Positions 46,431-59,712 of a DNA stretch of 64,000 bases are shown here, piece by piece. Made by a program: the position numbers and the translations under genes. The notes under the pieces are model-generated. The model searched no databases. It had not been told where the DNA came from and saw only the letters and a program-made list of their open reading frames with translations. Source of the DNA: Gerris lacustris (lineage: Eukaryota > Arthropoda > Insecta > Hemiptera > Gerridae); contig OX578277.1 in NCBI GenBank assembly GCA_951217055.1, positions 13,880,411-13,944,410 of the forward strand. Reading direction: 5' to 3'. Within the stretch, counting starts at the first letter, position 1; each line of letters opens with the position of its first letter.

Positions 46431-46732
46431 TCCATAGGCCTCTTCACAGATAGCGCGTCGAGTACCTTATTAGCTAGGAATAAAGGGAAGACTTTATTTT
46501 TTTAAAGGAATGGATATTATGAGACTTAACATTACTAATATACATTTATATTAGACCAGCCTTCACCCCAAGCTCCACACGGGCGCATGCTTAGGTATCA
46601 GGGCTAATTGGGGCCTACCAATCAAATTTTCATTAATTTCGGACAAGTAGTTATTAAGATATGGTGGTTCGTGAAACAAATATTGTTGGTGAGACCCACA
46701 CAAGATCCAAATCTTCCTTGATATATGAAAGG
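46431..46732. other. Unassigned sequence before the triplication
   Basis: It holds no gene. Around 46640-46730 are phrases related to family B (GGACAAGTAGTTATTAAGAT, ATGAAAGGGTTTTCTG). Confidence 0.4.
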
Positions 46733-46856
46733 GTTTTCTGTGTTACGAGTTCTACGGATTTGGCCTATTTATAGTTTTACATGTAAAAAGGAAGTATTTT
46801 GAGATTTTGATGGATTTTCACGTTTTGAGGTCCTCTGAGTCCAAAAAAGTTGTTTT

Positions 46857-47172
46857 TAGGGTTCGCAGGCAAAACCAAGGACCCTTACATTTTCCTGCGT
46901 GTGTCTGTCTGTCCGTCCGTCCGTCTGTCGCCTGCTCTCTTACGGCGACACCTTTATACTCTTTTGGGTTCATTTATATGTTTATAGTCTGGTTCAGTGG
47001 CAAAAAATACTTTATCAGAAGTTTGTTTATGTGTTTTGAGAATATCAGACCCAGGATAGTTCAAAGTATAGGCTTTTTAGCATTTTAATAAGCTCCATCA
47101 ATAGGTACCACTTAAACAATACTGTGTTGCCTACGGACTCTCGCTGTGTGCTGATTAGCACACACTTGACCT
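46857..47172 (+). repeat. Dispersed repeat family E (in triplication copy 1)
   Basis: GGGTTCGCAGGCAAAACC at the start, a (TGTC/CGTC)n tract, and CCTACGGACTCTCGC then GATTAGCACACACTTGACC at the end. Family A sequence on the two sides (CCAAAAAAGTTG and AAAAAATGTCTGTC) joins if E is removed, so E is an insertion. Confidence 0.65.
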
Positions 47173-47902
47173 GTTTATTAAAAAATGTCTGTCTGCCGTC
47201 ATTGGAAACAGGCAGAGCCTAAACTACTAGGCCTATTTTAACGAAATTTGGCATAGATGTTTAGAAAAATCATACCCTGAGGCGAAAGCGAGAAATGACT
47301 TTTAGCTCTAAATTTAGGGGCTAACACCCAATAACTCTGATAAATCGTTAAAAAAAAAATATTTCTCGAAAACGGTTCTGACGATTTTGATAAAAATCTA
47401 AAATGGTTGTCTATTTAAATGCGAATCTAACGTTATAAGCCGTTTTCCCGGGAAAAATCTAGTTCCTGAGAAGATAGCTTTAAACGTGGACGGAGAGTGG
47501 CCGGGTTCGATTTCCTGCTGAGGTGAAGTTACTTCTATGATATAATTTTCAATAATAAAAAACTGGGCTGTTATTATAAACTTTTTAGAAAGATTGTCTC
47601 AGTTGTCCGGGACCGATTTTTTAATTTAAAGACATGAAAAATTTCGTTTTTCAGAATGATCTCAATGCTTACATGGAAAATTTAAAAACTACCATTTTAA
47701 TTGCAATTTTTTTTAATATTTTAAAAGGTTGACAATCTTTTTAAGAATATTTAACAACCAAAAAAGAAGGAACAAGAGGAGTAAAAAAAGTAGGATAAAT
47801 ACGATTGTTCTTTCTAATGAACCTATTAACTTAAAGATTCTTGAATAATTTTGAAATCCTCTAGTTATTTTTTCGGCATCGAATGAATTAAAATTATTCA
47901 AA

Positions 47903-47969
<67 letters not shown>

Positions 47970-48303
47970 CAAAAAATGATTGGATATAAATTCGATAGAC
48001 TTTGAGAGAAGAGAATTTTTATTAAAATTATAAAGTTTTTGTCTAAATAATATATTATATATATATATTTTTTTTTACAATTTGTCATATATGGAATAGA
48101 GTAATAGAGAATATATTGTGAGAGAAAAAAGTTGTTTTTAAAAAGTATGTGTTTGTTTTTAAAAAAATGTTCACTAAAAATTAAATGTTTCAACGAAAAC
48201 TAATAAATGGAAAACACTGGGCCAATTAATTATGAACTCGTATATGAGAAAGTTTGTCTGAGTTGTCTCGGACCGATTTTTTATTTAGACTCCAATACGT
48301 GTA

Positions 48304-48594
48304 GTAGTAGTGTAATCTAGTACTTTCTACTAGAACGGGTAGGACGAGCCACTTGTTCGAACCTTGCAATTAGGCCATCACTTAGGCCCTTTTTACGCCC
48401 CGCGGTAGAGAGTTCCAGTCACTTCACAAATCATACATAAGTACATTGTACCGCCGAAGCGAGTATGATGTGGTCAATAGTGAGCCATATAAATCAGAGC
48501 GTCAGGGCGAGGAATCGAACCCCGTCTCGTTCCACTCATAATTCAGTGATGGCCGAGCAGACGTGGTTTAATCCACTCGGCCACGCTAGCTCTC
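48304..48594 (-). mobile_element. tRNA-derived SINE, copy 3 (in triplication copy 1)
   Basis: The minus strand starts GAGAGCTAGCGTGGCCGAGT, with A box TGGCCGAGTGG, followed by B box GGTTCGATTCC, a conserved body and a CTACTACTAC tail. A 12-base target duplication, CCAATACGTGTA, lies at 48292-48303 and 48595-48606. The head is closest to leucine or serine tRNA in form (a long variable region, GGCCGAGTGG). Identical copies lie in the other two units. Confidence 0.9.
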
Positions 48595-48721
48595 CCAATA
48601 CGTGTAAATCCATCAAAATCTCAACATCGAATGTTCGCGCCATCACAATAAATTAGCGTTATACGAAAAAGAAAAAAGGGTAACATTTTATAGAGACGGG
48701 GCCCTCTCTCTAGGTGTTTAA

Positions 48722-49691
48722 CCCTAGAACGCTAACCATATTTTTTAACCTCTTAAGACTAACCTTGAGTCATATTGACTCCCAAATCTATTATACCCAG
48801 TTTTATTAAAATATAAAGGCCTAATATGTACAATATTTTTTTAACACGTTTTAGTGCTAGTTGAAGGGACACTTGGGTGCTTTGTTTCCCATAAAAAACA
48901 ATTTTTTCCTTTTAATTCCGGTTTTTCAATCTGGACTACTATTACATATCCTGTATTGTTATCTGCCGGAGTGGTTTTATTTACTTTTTTTTATGTAACT
49001 TTTTTCTTTCCTTTCCTTTGGTTTTTCTATTTTGTAAATTGTTTCAATCAATTTATCATTTTCCTCATCATCGCTGATGGGATCATAAAAGGCATTTTCT
49101 ATTTTCAAATCAGGGTCCAAATCACAATTGCCACCATTATTGTCGAATACGCTCTTTTTCATAATCGGTATCTGAATCGGTCATTTCCTTCATCAAGTGA
49201 TAAATGTCCTTTAGATCATTGTATTTTTTCTCTATTATTTGACTATATTCATATTCTATTAACTTTATATAATTTAGGCATATAACGACAAAAAAAAAAT
49301 ATAACAATTTATACTTATAAATGAATAAATTACAATTATATTACCTTTAATTTGAAATAATTATTGAATTAAAAGTTATATAATATTTAAAATGCCAAAA
49401 TAAACAATAACACGACATACTATTCTAAAAAATACTATTCTGCGTCAAAATGGCCTACAAAAAATTTACGTGTAAGACTAAACAGGAGTCAAAATGACTC
49501 CGTGACTGCAAAAAAACAAACGATATGTCCTCTTTAGAATCTGAATGTGAAACTGATAGAAGCGTAGAAGGGTCATTCAAGGGTGGGAGATAGCATAGCT
49601 AAGAGGTGGGAGTTCTGTGTTTTACAGACACCGTGCATTCGTAGTTGAAAAAAAATGGGAATCATTTTGACTCCAGGTTAGCTTTCTAGGG
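48722..49691. mobile_element. piggyBac-like element, copy in triplication unit 1
   Basis: The ends CCCTAGAACGCTAACC and GGTTAGCTTTCTAGGG are inverted repeats. TTAA precedes the left end (48718-48721), and ATAA, one base changed, follows the right end. Palindromes GAGTCATATTGACTC (48767-48781) and GGAGTCAAAATGACTCC (49485-49501) and a half-site near 49668 lie near the ends. The minus strand at 48977-49162 encodes an acidic stretch (NAFYDPISDDEENDKL) like the N-terminus of piggyBac transposases. The catalytic part is missing. Confidence 0.8.
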
Positions 49692-50391
49692 ATAAAACAC
49701 TTACTTAGGGCCCTCGCCAATTATTATTATTATAACAATAATTATTACCTGTAAACTTTTTGTAATTTTTCTATGGTATAAATAAATTATTATTATCATT
49801 ATTATTAAGTGAAAAATAAATATTCTTTTTATTCCCTCGGCTCTTTTATAGTACTCGAAAAAAATATTTTCAATCAATTATTTCTTCTCCGATAAAGAAA
49901 ATATATTTTACGAATTAATTTTAAAAAGAAGATAAAAGAGATATATTTCAACTCAATAAAGAATTTCATCAAAATATAAAAATATTATTAAATGCCGTAT
50001 TATCAATGGACCGGATTACATTTAATATTTAAATATTGATTTAACAAAAAAAAAGGATTTTCCGTTGAAACAAAAGGATTTTTAATATTATAGTGTTTTT
50101 TCTGATAGAATTCTTCGAATTGTTTTTTCCCTCCTTATGAAAATAAGATAAGAAAAATACAAATCCAATAAGATGAAAGATTTAATGTTTTATTTAATGG
50201 TATGTAAGGGCCTTAACCTCCTTATCAAAAGACATTTGAGTATTCTGATACAACCCTTGAATTGTGCTTTACTTTTGACACAAAAACAGATTTACACTTT
50301 ACACGTATTTTAGATACCCTAACTAATATCAGATCATGTTGCCATAATAACCTCCTTACAAGGTAGATAGGCATTAAGTTTCAATTATAGA
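49692..50391. other. AT-rich tail of the triplicated unit
   Basis: No gene or recognisable element is seen. TAA-type microsatellite stretches lie near 49715-49805. Confidence 0.4.
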
Positions 50392-51561
50392 GTTTTCTGT
50401 GTTACGAGTTCTACGGATTTGGCCTATTTATAGTTTTACATGTAAAAAGGAAGTATTTTGAGATTTTGATGGATTTTCACGTTTTGAGGTCCTCTGAGTC
50501 CAAAAAAGTTGTTTTTAGGGTTCGCAGGCAAAACCAAGGACCCTTACATTTTCCTGCGTGTGTCTGTCTGTCCGTCCGTCCGTCTGTCGCCTGCTCTCTT
50601 ACGGCGACACCTTTATACTCTTTTGGGTTCATTTATATGTTTATAGTCTGGTTCAGTGGCAAAAAATACTTTATCAGAAGTTTGTTTATGTGTTTTGAGA
50701 ATATCAGACCCAGGATAGTTCAAAGTATAGGCTTTTTAGCATTTTAATAAGCTCCATCAATAGGTACCACTTAAACAATACTGTGTTGCCTACGGACTCT
50801 CGCTGTGTGCTGATTAGCACACACTTGACCTGTTTATTAAAAAATGTCTGTCTGCCGTCATTGGAAACAGGCAGAGCCTAAACTACTAGGCCTATTTTAA
50901 CGAAATTTGGCATAGATGTTTAGAAAAATCATACCCTGAGGCGAAAGCGAGAAATGACTTTTAGCTCTAAATTTAGGGGCTAACACCCAATAACTCTGAT
51001 AAATCGTTAAAAAAAAAATATTTCTCGAAAACGGTTCTGACGATTTTGATAAAAATCTAAAATGGTTGTCTATTTAAATGCGAATCTAACGTTATAAGCC
51101 GTTTTCCCGGGAAAAATCTAGTTCCTGAGAAGATAGCTTTAAACGTGGACGGAGAGTGGCCGGGTTCGATTTCCTGCTGAGGTGAAGTTACTTCTATGAT
51201 ATAATTTTCAATAATAAAAAACTGGGCTGTTATTATAAACTTTTTAGAAAGATTGTCTCAGTTGTCCGGGACCGATTTTTTAATTTAAAGACATGAAAAA
51301 TTTCGTTTTTCAGAATGATCTCAATGCTTACATGGAAAATTTAAAAACTACCATTTTAATTGCAATTTTTTTTAATATTTTAAAAGGTTGACAATCTTTT
51401 TAAGAATATTTAACAACCAAAAAAGAAGGAACAAGAGGAGTAAAAAAAGTAGGATAAATACGATTGTTCTTTCTAATGAACCTATTAACTTAAAGATTCT
51501 TGAATAATTTTGAAATCCTCTAGTTATTTTTTCGGCATCGAATGAATTAAAATTATTCAAA

Positions 51562-51622
<61 letters not shown>

Positions 51623-54044
51623 CAAAAAATGATTGGATATAAATTCGATAGACTTTGAGAGAAGAGAATTTTTATTAAAATTATAAAGTTTTTGTCTAAA
51701 TAATATATTATATATATATATTTTTTTTTACAATTTGTCATATATGGAATAGAGTAATAGAGAATATATTGTGAGAGAAAAAAGTTGTTTTTAAAAAGTA
51801 TGTGTTTGTTTTTAAAAAAATGTTCACTAAAAATTAAATGTTTCAACGAAAACTAATAAATGGAAAACACTGGGCCAATTAATTATGAACTCGTATATGA
51901 GAAAGTTTGTCTGAGTTGTCTCGGACCGATTTTTTATTTAGACTCCAATACGTGTAGTAGTAGTGTAATCTAGTACTTTCTACTAGAACGGGTAGGACGA
52001 GCCACTTGTTCGAACCTTGCAATTAGGCCATCACTTAGGCCCTTTTTACGCCCCGCGGTAGAGAGTTCCAGTCACTTCACAAATCATACATAAGTACATT
52101 GTACCGCCGAAGCGAGTATGATGTGGTCAATAGTGAGCCATATAAATCAGAGCGTCAGGGCGAGGAATCGAACCCCGTCTCGTTCCACTCATAATTCAGT
52201 GATGGCCGAGCAGACGTGGTTTAATCCACTCGGCCACGCTAGCTCTCCCAATACGTGTAAATCCATCAAAATCTCAACATCGAATGTTCGCGCCATCACA
52301 ATAAATTAGCGTTATACGAAAAAGAAAAAAGGGTAACATTTTATAGAGACGGGGCCCTCTCTCTAGGTGTTTAACCCTAGAACGCTAACCATATTTTTTA
52401 ACCTCTTAAGACTAACCTTGAGTCATATTGACTCCCAAATCTATTATACCCAGTTTTATTAAAATATAAAGGCCTAATATGTACAATATTTTTTTAACAC
52501 GTTTTAGTGCTAGTTGAAGGGACACTTGGGTGCTTTGTTTCCCATAAAAAACAATTTTTTCCTTTTAATTCCGGTTTTTCAATCTGGACTACTATTACAT
52601 ATCCTGTATTGTTATCTGCCGGAGTGGTTTTATTTACTTTTTTTTATGTAACTTTTTTCTTTCCTTTCCTTTGGTTTTTCTATTTTGTAAATTGTTTCAA
52701 TCAATTTATCATTTTCCTCATCATCGCTGATGGGATCATAAAAGGCATTTTCTATTTTCAAATCAGGGTCCAAATCACAATTGCCACCATTATTGTCGAA
52801 TACGCTCTTTTTCATAATCGGTATCTGAATCGGTCATTTCCTTCATCAAGTGATAAATGTCCTTTAGATCATTGTATTTTTTCTCTATTATTTGACTATA
52901 TTCATATTCTATTAACTTTATATAATTTAGGCATATAACGACAAAAAAAAAATATAACAATTTATACTTATAAATGAATAAATTACAATTATATTACCTT
53001 TAATTTGAAATAATTATTGAATTAAAAGTTATATAATATTTAAAATGCCAAAATAAACAATAACACGACATACTATTCTAAAAAATACTATTCTGCGTCA
53101 AAATGGCCTACAAAAAATTTACGTGTAAGACTAAACAGGAGTCAAAATGACTCCGTGACTGCAAAAAAACAAACGATATGTCCTCTTTAGAATCTGAATG
53201 TGAAACTGATAGAAGCGTAGAAGGGTCATTCAAGGGTGGGAGATAGCATAGCTAAGAGGTGGGAGTTCTGTGTTTTACAGACACCGTGCATTCGTAGTTG
53301 AAAAAAAATGGGAATCATTTTGACTCCAGGTTAGCTTTCTAGGGATAAAACACTTACTTAGGGCCCTCGCCAATTATTATTATTATAACAATAATTATTA
53401 CCTGTAAACTTTTTGTAATTTTTCTATGGTATAAATAAATTATTATTATCATTATTATTAAGTGAAAAATAAATATTCTTTTTATTCCCTCGGCTCTTTT
53501 ATAGTACTCGAAAAAAATATTTTCAATCAATTATTTCTTCTCCGATAAAGAAAATATATTTTACGAATTAATTTTAAAAAGAAGATAAAAGAGATATATT
53601 TCAACTCAATAAAGAATTTCATCAAAATATAAAAATATTATTAAATGCCGTATTATCAATGGACCGGATTACATTTAATATTTAAATATTGATTTAACAA
53701 AAAAAAAGGATTTTCCGTTGAAACAAAAGGATTTTTAATATTATAGTGTTTTTTCTGATAGAATTCTTCGAATTGTTTTTTCCCTCCTTATGAAAATAAG
53801 ATAAGAAAAATACAAATCCAATAAGATGAAAGATTTAATGTTTTATTTAATGGTATGTAAGGGCCTTAACCTCCTTATCAAAAGACATTTGAGTATTCTG
53901 ATACAACCCTTGAATTGTGCTTTACTTTTGACACAAAAACAGATTTACACTTTACACGTATTTTAGATACCCTAACTAATATCAGATCATGTTGCCATAA
54001 TAACCTCCTTACAAGGTAGATAGGCATTAAGTTTCAATTATAGA
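50392..54044 (+). repeat. Triplicated segment, copy 2 (3653 bp)
   Basis: The same content as copy 1. The (AT)n run is at 51564-51619 and the SINE at about 51957-52247. Confidence 0.95.
52375..53344. mobile_element. piggyBac-like element, copy in triplication unit 2
   Basis: Same as 48722-49691, TTAA at 52371-52374. It was copied with the whole segment, not by its own transposition. Confidence 0.8.
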
Positions 54045-55214
54045 GTTTTCTGTGTTACGAGTTCTACGGATTTGGCCTATTTATAGTTTTACATGTAAAA
54101 AGGAAGTATTTTGAGATTTTGATGGATTTTCACGTTTTGAGGTCCTCTGAGTCCAAAAAAGTTGTTTTTAGGGTTCGCAGGCAAAACCAAGGACCCTTAC
54201 ATTTTCCTGCGTGTGTCTGTCTGTCCGTCCGTCCGTCTGTCGCCTGCTCTCTTACGGCGACACCTTTATACTCTTTTGGGTTCATTTATATGTTTATAGT
54301 CTGGTTCAGTGGCAAAAAATACTTTATCAGAAGTTTGTTTATGTGTTTTGAGAATATCAGACCCAGGATAGTTCAAAGTATAGGCTTTTTAGCATTTTAA
54401 TAAGCTCCATCAATAGGTACCACTTAAACAATACTGTGTTGCCTACGGACTCTCGCTGTGTGCTGATTAGCACACACTTGACCTGTTTATTAAAAAATGT
54501 CTGTCTGCCGTCATTGGAAACAGGCAGAGCCTAAACTACTAGGCCTATTTTAACGAAATTTGGCATAGATGTTTAGAAAAATCATACCCTGAGGCGAAAG
54601 CGAGAAATGACTTTTAGCTCTAAATTTAGGGGCTAACACCCAATAACTCTGATAAATCGTTAAAAAAAAAATATTTCTCGAAAACGGTTCTGACGATTTT
54701 GATAAAAATCTAAAATGGTTGTCTATTTAAATGCGAATCTAACGTTATAAGCCGTTTTCCCGGGAAAAATCTAGTTCCTGAGAAGATAGCTTTAAACGTG
54801 GACGGAGAGTGGCCGGGTTCGATTTCCTGCTGAGGTGAAGTTACTTCTATGATATAATTTTCAATAATAAAAAACTGGGCTGTTATTATAAACTTTTTAG
54901 AAAGATTGTCTCAGTTGTCCGGGACCGATTTTTTAATTTAAAGACATGAAAAATTTCGTTTTTCAGAATGATCTCAATGCTTACATGGAAAATTTAAAAA
55001 CTACCATTTTAATTGCAATTTTTTTTAATATTTTAAAAGGTTGACAATCTTTTTAAGAATATTTAACAACCAAAAAAGAAGGAACAAGAGGAGTAAAAAA
55101 AGTAGGATAAATACGATTGTTCTTTCTAATGAACCTATTAACTTAAAGATTCTTGAATAATTTTGAAATCCTCTAGTTATTTTTTCGGCATCGAATGAAT
55201 TAAAATTATTCAAA

Positions 55215-55275
<61 letters not shown>

Positions 55276-57697
55276 CAAAAAATGATTGGATATAAATTCG
55301 ATAGACTTTGAGAGAAGAGAATTTTTATTAAAATTATAAAGTTTTTGTCTAAATAATATATTATATATATATATTTTTTTTTACAATTTGTCATATATGG
55401 AATAGAGTAATAGAGAATATATTGTGAGAGAAAAAAGTTGTTTTTAAAAAGTATGTGTTTGTTTTTAAAAAAATGTTCACTAAAAATTAAATGTTTCAAC
55501 GAAAACTAATAAATGGAAAACACTGGGCCAATTAATTATGAACTCGTATATGAGAAAGTTTGTCTGAGTTGTCTCGGACCGATTTTTTATTTAGACTCCA
55601 ATACGTGTAGTAGTAGTGTAATCTAGTACTTTCTACTAGAACGGGTAGGACGAGCCACTTGTTCGAACCTTGCAATTAGGCCATCACTTAGGCCCTTTTT
55701 ACGCCCCGCGGTAGAGAGTTCCAGTCACTTCACAAATCATACATAAGTACATTGTACCGCCGAAGCGAGTATGATGTGGTCAATAGTGAGCCATATAAAT
55801 CAGAGCGTCAGGGCGAGGAATCGAACCCCGTCTCGTTCCACTCATAATTCAGTGATGGCCGAGCAGACGTGGTTTAATCCACTCGGCCACGCTAGCTCTC
55901 CCAATACGTGTAAATCCATCAAAATCTCAACATCGAATGTTCGCGCCATCACAATAAATTAGCGTTATACGAAAAAGAAAAAAGGGTAACATTTTATAGA
56001 GACGGGGCCCTCTCTCTAGGTGTTTAACCCTAGAACGCTAACCATATTTTTTAACCTCTTAAGACTAACCTTGAGTCATATTGACTCCCAAATCTATTAT
56101 ACCCAGTTTTATTAAAATATAAAGGCCTAATATGTACAATATTTTTTTAACACGTTTTAGTGCTAGTTGAAGGGACACTTGGGTGCTTTGTTTCCCATAA
56201 AAAACAATTTTTTCCTTTTAATTCCGGTTTTTCAATCTGGACTACTATTACATATCCTGTATTGTTATCTGCCGGAGTGGTTTTATTTACTTTTTTTTAT
56301 GTAACTTTTTTCTTTCCTTTCCTTTGGTTTTTCTATTTTGTAAATTGTTTCAATCAATTTATCATTTTCCTCATCATCGCTGATGGGATCATAAAAGGCA
56401 TTTTCTATTTTCAAATCAGGGTCCAAATCACAATTGCCACCATTATTGTCGAATACGCTCTTTTTCATAATCGGTATCTGAATCGGTCATTTCCTTCATC
56501 AAGTGATAAATGTCCTTTAGATCATTGTATTTTTTCTCTATTATTTGACTATATTCATATTCTATTAACTTTATATAATTTAGGCATATAACGACAAAAA
56601 AAAAATATAACAATTTATACTTATAAATGAATAAATTACAATTATATTACCTTTAATTTGAAATAATTATTGAATTAAAAGTTATATAATATTTAAAATG
56701 CCAAAATAAACAATAACACGACATACTATTCTAAAAAATACTATTCTGCGTCAAAATGGCCTACAAAAAATTTACGTGTAAGACTAAACAGGAGTAAAAA
56801 TGACTCCGTGACTGCAAAAAAACAAACGATATGTCCTCTTTAGAATCTGAATGTGAAACTGATAGAAGCGTAGAAGGGTCATTCAAGGGTGGGAGATAGC
56901 ATAGCTAAGAGGTGGGAGTTCTGTGTTTTACAGACACCGTGCATTCGTAGTTGAAAAAAAATGGGAATCATTTTGACTCCAGGTTAGCTTTCTAGGGATA
57001 AAACACTTACTTAGGGCCCTCGCCAATTATTATTATTATAACAATAATTATTACCTGTAAACTTTTTGTAATTTTTCTATGGTATAAATAAATTATTATT
57101 ATCATTATTATTAAGTGAAAAATAAATATTCTTTTTATTCCCTCGGCTCTTTTATAGTACTCGAAAAAAATATTTTCAATCAATTATTTCTTCTCCGATA
57201 AAGAAAATATATTTTACGAATTAATTTTAAAAAGAAGATAAAAGAGATATATTTCAACTCAATAAAGAATTTCATCAAAATATAAGAATATTATTAAATG
57301 CCGTATTATCAATGGACCGGATTACATTTAATATTTAAATATTGATTTAACAAAAAAAAAGGATTTTCCGTTGAAACAAAAGGATTTTTAATATTATAGT
57401 GTTTTTTCTGATAGAATTCTTCGAATTGTTTTTTCCCTCCTTATGAAAATAAGATAAGAAAAATACAAATCCAATAAGATGAAAGATTTAATGTTTTATT
57501 TAATGGTATGTAAGGGCCTTAACCTCCTTATCAAAAGACATTTGAGTATTCTGATACAACCCTTGAATTGTGCTTTACTTTTGACACAAAAACAGATTTA
57601 CACTTTACACGTATTTTAGATACCCTAACTAATATCAGATCATGTTGCCATAATAACCTCCTAACAAGGTAGATAGGCATTAAGTTTCAATTATAGA
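54045..57697 (+). repeat. Triplicated segment, copy 3 (3653 bp)
   Basis: The same content, with (AT)n at 55217-55272 and the SINE at about 55610-55900. I noticed three private base changes, all in the last quarter: in the palindrome near 56794 (GGAGTAAAAATG), near 57286 (ATATAAGAATATT) and near 57663 (CCTCCTAACAAGG). The unit ends at GAG shared with the following unique sequence. Confidence 0.95.
56028..56997. mobile_element. piggyBac-like element, copy in triplication unit 3
   Basis: Same as 48722-49691, with one base change in the right palindrome. Confidence 0.8.
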
Positions 57698-57763
57698 GTT
57701 GAACTGTTTATACAAATACAGGTTTAAAATATCGTAGATACTCTAAGCATTATCAGGTCATGT

Positions 57764-59018
57764 TCAAGCCCGGGTTAACAATGAGACACAGGGCAGGAAA
57801 GCACAGTTTTTTTTCAACCGCAGACATATACGAAACCGCCCGAATTGAGTCGCAGAGCAGTAAAGCAACTTTATTTTTCAACTGCAGACATATACGAAAC
57901 CGCCCGCATTGAGACAGAGCAGGAAAGCAACTTTATTTTTTAACTGCAGACATATACGAAACCACCCAGATTGAAACATAGAGCAGGAAAGCATAGTTTT
58001 TTTTTTAACTGCAGAAATATACGAAACAGTACGAATTGAGTCACAGAGCAGGAAAGCAAGTTTAGTTTTCAACCGCAGACATAGACGAAACCGCCCAAAT
58101 TGAAACATAGAGCAGGAAAGCATAGTTTTTTTTTAACTGCAGAAATATACGAAACAGTACGAATTGAGTCACAGAGCAGGAAAGCAAGTTTATTTTTCAA
58201 CCGCAGACATATGCGAAACCGCCCAAATTGAAACACAGAGCAGGAAAGCAACTTTATTTTTCAACTGCAGACATATGCGAAACAGTACGAATTGAGACCC
58301 AAAGCAGGAAAGCATAGTTTTTTCTTAACTGCAGACATATACGAAACCGCCCAAATTGAAACATAGAGCAGGAAAGCATAGTTTTTTTTAACTGCAGAAA
58401 TATACGAAACAGTACGAATTGAGACACAGAGCAGGAAAGCAAGTTTATTTTTCAACCGCAGACATAGACGAAACCGCCCAAATTGAAACATAGAGCAGGA
58501 AAGCATAGTTTTTTTTTTAACTGCAGAAATATACGAAACAGTACGAATTGAGTCACAGAGCAGGAAAGCAAGTTTAGTTTTCAACCGCAGACATATGCGA
58601 AACCGCCCAAATTGAAACACAGAGCAGGAAAGCATCGTTTTTTTAACTGCAGAAATATACGAAACAGTACGAATTGAGTCACAGAGTAGGAAAGCATAGT
58701 TTTTTTTAACTGCAGAAATATACGAAACAGTACGAATTGAGTCACAGAGCAGGAAAGCAAGTTTAGTTTTCAACCGCAGACATATACGAAACCGCCTAAA
58801 TTGAGACACAGAGCAGGAAAGTATAGTTTTATTTAACTGCAGAAATATACGAAACAGTACGAATTGAGCCACAGAGCAGGAGGGCAGGGAAGTACTACAC
58901 ACCACGTGGTCAACCCGAGTCTAGTGGATCTGGCTTATCAATTCACGTGGTCTCGTATATTTCTGCGGTTTTAAATAATTCGGTGCCCTGCCCTGCGTCT
59001 CAACGTGCGCCTGGGCTA
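57764..59018. repeat. 64-bp minisatellite in two alternating types, with inverted flanks
   Basis: Units of about 64 bases alternate between a type with GAAACCGCCCAAATTGA and one with GAAACAGTACGAATTGA. GAATTGAG of the second type recurs every 126-129 bases from 58033 to 58671, then after 63, then 127. Each unit has CAGAGCAGGAAAGCA. The left flank (AGCCCGGG, then GAGACACAGGGCAGG) is echoed in reverse at 58985-59018 (GCCCTGCGTCTCAACG, then CCTGGGCT), so the array may sit between terminal inversions. The 214-residue minus-strand frame is a by-product of unit lengths near multiples of three. Confidence 0.85.
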
Positions 59019-59264
59019 ATGGCGTGTAAGCGTCCAAAATTCCTTATCAGATAGATATTTATGCAGATAGTTAACAATGTTGAATTTATCACACACCAGC
59101 AGATATGAAAGTAGTTGTCTTTATCTTATATAGCTTAAGTATTAGCAGGTCATATTTAATGGTAAGTAAGAACCCTAATCTATCACATAAATACGTTCAA
59201 ACTGATCATGATCTATTGAGTTGGCATGTTTATAAAAATCCACCGTTATAATATTTATTTATAT
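59019..59264. other. Short unassigned spacer
   Basis: Nothing is recognised. Confidence 0.35.
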
Positions 59265-59393
59265 TCACTTTACTAGTTGCTGGGTCTTAAGGAAACAAAT
59301 GAAAACGCACTCATTTAGCGATATTTCGACCCCTCCTTGGGTCATTCTCAAGCTAGAAACAATTTATTAACATAAAAATTACTATTCAGGCAT

Positions 59394-59712
59394 TAACAAT
59401 TTACAAATCTTTACACTAATTCAACATTAACAATTTACAAATCTTTACACTAATTCAACATTAACAATTTACAAATCTTTACACTAATTCAACATTAACA
59501 ATTTACAAATCTTTACACTAATTCAACATTAACAATTTACAAATCTTTACACTAATTCAACATTAACAATTTACAAATCTTTACACTAATTCAACATTAA
59601 CAATTTACAAATCTTTACACTAATTCAACATTAACAATTTACAAATCTTTACACTAATTCAACATTAACAATTTACAAATCTTTACACTAATTCAACATT
59701 AACAATTTACAA
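59394..59712. repeat. 34-bp minisatellite, left arm
   Basis: About nine units of ATTAACAATTTACAAATC plus TTTACACTAATTCAAC, almost identical to each other, in the left arm of the inverted-repeat element. Confidence 0.95.

Larger units (their letters stand above)
46790..48655 (+). repeat. Family A copy with nested insertions (in triplication copy 1)
   Basis: Family A starts near 46790, is interrupted by E (46857-47172), resumes, ends near 47625, and family A-like sequence appears again at 48195-48290 (CACTGGGCCAATTAATTATG, GTCTCGGACCGATTTTTT). After the SINE it finishes with the reverse of the family start (TCGCGCCATCACAATA at 48638). The start and end therefore form an inverted pair. AT-rich sequence with (AT)n lies between the two parts. 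Confidence 0.55.
46733..50391 (+). repeat. Triplicated segment, copy 1 (3659 bp)
   Basis: It begins GTTTTCTGTGTTACGAGTTC and ends TTTCAATTATAGA. Two further copies follow without a gap. The unit contains a family A copy, an E fragment, a SINE, a piggyBac-like element and AT-rich sequence. Its (AT)n run at 47905-47965 is six bases longer than in copies 2 and 3. I noticed no substitution between copies 1 and 2. Confidence 0.95.

Noticed and set aside
46807..47088. 93-residue frame in each triplicated unit
   Set aside because: It spans the junction of repeats A and E, including the (TGTCCGTC)n tract, so it is accidental.
48304..48594. Functional tRNA gene
   Set aside because: A and B boxes are present, but the body continues into a SINE with tail and target duplication, so it is a retroposon.
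48854..49285. 143-residue hydrophobic frame in each triplicated unit
   Set aside because: It lies antisense to the acidic piggyBac-like stretch. Its Phe/Ile-rich content is the reverse of a Lys/Asp/Glu-rich coding remnant.
58261..58905. 214-residue minus-strand open frame
   Set aside because: It is a repeating CSVSQF/RICLRLK pattern made by minisatellite units whose length is close to a multiple of three. It has no upstream exon or start context.
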